From the NCBI RefSeq assembly GCF_019740355.2, contig NZ_CP091819.1, positions 4,030,001 through 4,094,000 of the forward strand: 64,000 nt of DNA, read 5' to 3'. Positions 62,320 through 64,000 of this stretch are shown in pieces. The stretch is from Paracrocinitomix mangrovi (lineage in GTDB: Bacteria; Bacteroidota; Bacteroidia; Flavobacteriales_D; Crocinitomicaceae). Position numbers and translations under genes: made by a program. The first letter of the stretch is position 1; each line of letters starts with the position of its first letter. The notes under the pieces are model-generated. The model saw only the letters and a list, made by a program, of their open reading frames with translations. It searched no databases and was not told the DNA's origin.

Positions 62320-63165
62320 TTATAAATCTTTAAGTTGGAAGGTCTTATCTAGTCTAACGCCTTTTTCAGTGTTAGTTACCGTACAGCACTGGTTTACAGC
62401 ATCATGTTCAAGAAAAAGTACCAATTCTTCGTCTGCGGCTTTTTGTAAAAAAGATCCTTTCTCAGCCAATGTTATTAAAGGTCTTGTGTCATATCCCATC
62501 ACATATGGCAAAGGAATATGCCCGACACTTGGTAATAAATCAGCCATAAAAACTATTTTTTTTCCTTTGTAATTGATTATTGGCAATTGTTGCGAATCAG
62601 TATGTCCATCCACAAAAAGTACATCAATACCTTTAAATACATTGGTCATTATATCCGCATTTCTTTCAATAAACTTCAATTGTCCACTTTCTTGAATGGG
62701 TAAGATATTTTCAGATAGAAATGAAGCCTTTTCTCTTGCATTAGGTTCAGTAGCCCATTTCCAGTGCCTTTCATTGCTCCAGTAAGTTGCGTTTTTAAAA
62801 ACAGGTCTAAATCCACTTTCAGTATTTTTAATAGCTCCACCGCAATGATCAAAATGTAAATGCGTCAAAAAAACATCTGTGATATCATCCAAAGAAAAAC
62901 CTGCATTCTCAATGGATGTTTTCAAATCTCCATTGCCATGTAAGTAATAATGTGAAAAGAATTTTTCTGATTGTTTGTCACCAATTCCAGTATCTACAAG
63001 CATTAATCTATTACCATCTTCAATAAGTAAACAACGCATGCTCCAATCGCACATATTGTTTTCGTCAGCCGGATTAGTACGTTGCCACAATGTTTTTGGA
63101 ACCACGCCAAACATAGCTCCTCCATCAAGTTTAAAGTTTCCGGAATCAATAGGGTATAAATTCAT
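62320..63165 (-). CDS. Metallo-beta-lactamase-fold hydrolase
   Basis: The 281-residue protein carries the dinuclear zinc motif THLHFDHCGG (H-x-H-x-D-H near 104-109), with further ligands in the DGHTDSQ (near 197) and LEHDA (near 264) regions. The start YPIDSGNFKLDGGAMFGVVP and the WSMRCLLIEDGNRLMLVDTG core resemble the AHL-lactonase/quorum-quenching and glyoxalase II-like group. It has no signal peptide, so it acts in the cytoplasm. Substrate cannot be settled by sequence alone. It stands alone, divergent from the Mur-ligase gene with 187 bases between starts, and 60 bases before the HU-SPOR gene. Confidence 0.88.
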   Translation of the reverse strand: MNLYPIDSGNFKLDGGAMFGVVPKTLWQRTNPADENNMCDWSMRCLLIEDGNRLMLVDTGIGDKQSEKFFSHYYLHGNGDLKTSIENAGFSLDDITDVFLTHLHFDHCGGAIKNTESGFRPVFKNATYWSNERHWKWATEPNAREKASFLSENILPIQESGQLKFIERNADIMTNVFKGIDVLFVDGHTDSQQLPIINYKGKKIVFMADLLPSVGHIPLPYVMGYDTRPLITLAEKGSFLQKAADEELVLFLEHDAVNQCCTVTNTEKGVRLDKTFQLKDL

Positions 63166-63352
63166 ATTAGTTTGTTTTGAACCCTGAAATTAAGGTTTTT
63201 CAAATTTTAAAAGCAGAACATGTGTATAAATGTCAGATATAGTTGAAAGCTGATCAAGATTGAGTTTAAGAGCTAGATATTCTAACTACACTGTGGATAA
63301 GTAGTAGGTTAGCTTGTTTGATTGAATGTAAAATGTGCCGAAATTAGACTCA

Positions 63353-64000
63353 ATGAAAGTACATTTTATAGCCATAGGTGGAAGTGCCATGCATAATTTG
63401 GCCATTGCGCTGAAAAGAAAAGGATACGAAGTATCAGGATCTGATGATGAAATATTTGAACCCTCAAAAGGGCGATTAGTAAAGGAAGGGATTTTGCCTG
63501 AATCTTTCGGATGGCATCCTGAAAAAATTACTAATGAATTGGATGCAATCATACTGGGAATGCATGCAAGAAAAGATAATCCTGAATTGTTAAAAGCGCA
63601 AGAACTTGGATTAAATATCTATTCATATCCTGAATTTGTGTACAATCAAACTTCAGATAAAAAGAGATTGGTAATAGGCGGAAGCCATGGAAAAACTACT
63701 ATCACTTCCATGATTCTACACGTACTTTCAAAATTAAATATCAATGCAGATTATCTGGTAGGGGCACAACTAGACGGGTTTGATTGTATGGTTAGACTTA
63801 CTGATGCACCCTTGGTGGTAATTGAAGGGGATGAATATTTATCATCACCCATTGACAGACGACCTAAATTTCACTGGTATAAACCACATGTTGGTTGCAT
63901 AAGTGGAATTGCCTGGGATCATATCAATGTATTTCCAACATTTGAGAACTATTTGGAGCAATTTAAACTGTATACGGACCAATTTGAGAAAGACGGAGTA
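63353..64000 (+). CDS. Mur ligase-family protein, probably Mpl (partial)
   Basis: The frame starts at ATG 63353 and is open to the end of the window (216 codons seen, no stop). It begins VHFIAIGGSAMHNLAIALKR, an N-terminal Rossmann-type UDP-binding domain with GYEVSGSDDEIFEP. The ATP-binding P-loop follows as VIGGSHGKTTITSMI. GDEYLSSPIDRRPKFHWYKP and GIAWDHINVFPTFENY fit Mpl (UDP-N-acetylmuramate:L-alanyl-gamma-D-glutamyl-meso-diaminopimelate ligase), which recycles murein tripeptide, better than MurC. The missing C-terminal domain is needed for certainty. Confidence 0.85.
   Translation, partial: MKVHFIAIGGSAMHNLAIALKRKGYEVSGSDDEIFEPSKGRLVKEGILPESFGWHPEKITNELDAIILGMHARKDNPELLKAQELGLNIYSYPEFVYNQTSDKKRLVIGGSHGKTTITSMILHVLSKLNINADYLVGAQLDGFDCMVRLTDAPLVVIEGDEYLSSPIDRRPKFHWYKPHVGCISGIAWDHINVFPTFENYLEQFKLYTDQFEKDGV

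Overview
The window looks like a chromosomal segment of a non-flagellated Bacteroidota, probably Flavobacteriales and possibly near Crocinitomicaceae/Fluviicola (inference). It is AT-rich. It has type IX secretion C-terminal signals of both the gliding-motility type B and type A classes, SPOR and HU-CCDC81-like proteins, WbqC, PD40/TPR proteins, BNR/VPS10-like proteins, and promoters of the Bacteroidota TTG-N19-TAnnTTTG type. I see no transposase, CRISPR array, rRNA or prophage. There is one tRNA, Arg with anticodon ACG.

Region 1 (1-15618) is a tightly packed plus-strand signalling locus. It runs from the 3' end of a chemoreceptor through CheW, CheY, CheB, CheA, a CheC-like phosphatase and CheR. 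It then continues without a break into a SiaABC-type threonine-phosphorylation module: receiver-PP2C phosphatase, two SiaB-type GHKL kinases and SiaC with the phospho-threonine at position 68. Next come a 996-residue ABCG-type transporter, a lipoprotein and a small exported protein. The locus ends with a second set: CheR2, a CheB2 without receiver, a third SiaB and a membrane-anchored PP2C. The layout suggests that a receptor array controls both CheY and a Thr-phosphorylated SiaC switch, with the ABC transporter or cell-surface proteins as possible output. No flagellar genes or diguanylate cyclase are present in the window.

Region 2 (15595-31000) holds small unknown genes, tRNA-Arg with its terminator, and a nearby broken copy of the tRNA 5' half carrying a palindrome. 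It also holds a SPOR-like exported protein, a putative HxxE hydrolase, a 965-residue T9SS type B surface protein, an MFS transporter, an outer-membrane barrel/TSP3/SPOR protein, a TPR-PD40 protein, an EI24 membrane protein, a VWA-like membrane protein, and a strikingly eukaryote-like DHCR24 (delta-24 sterol reductase) homologue.

Region 3 (31000-48600) holds a T9SS type A multidomain amidase, a GNAT acetyltransferase and a VPS10/BNR protein. The minus-strand cluster WbqC-LepB-DapB follows, then a lipoprotein, EttA, a probably highly expressed lipoprotein/outer-membrane protein pair with its own promoter and terminator, and a CBS-domain cystathionine beta-synthase overlapping a BtuF-like protein.

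Region 4 (48548-64000) holds an unknown anchored protein, a lipoprotein MsrB-MsrA fusion, YaaA, a glucosaminidase-LysM protein, an unknown helical protein behind a structured leader, and a RibB with a degenerate GTP cyclohydrolase II half. Two glycosyltransferases, an LptF/G permease, a START-like protein, an HU-SPOR transmembrane protein and an MBL-fold hydrolase follow. The start of an Mpl-like Mur ligase runs off the right edge.
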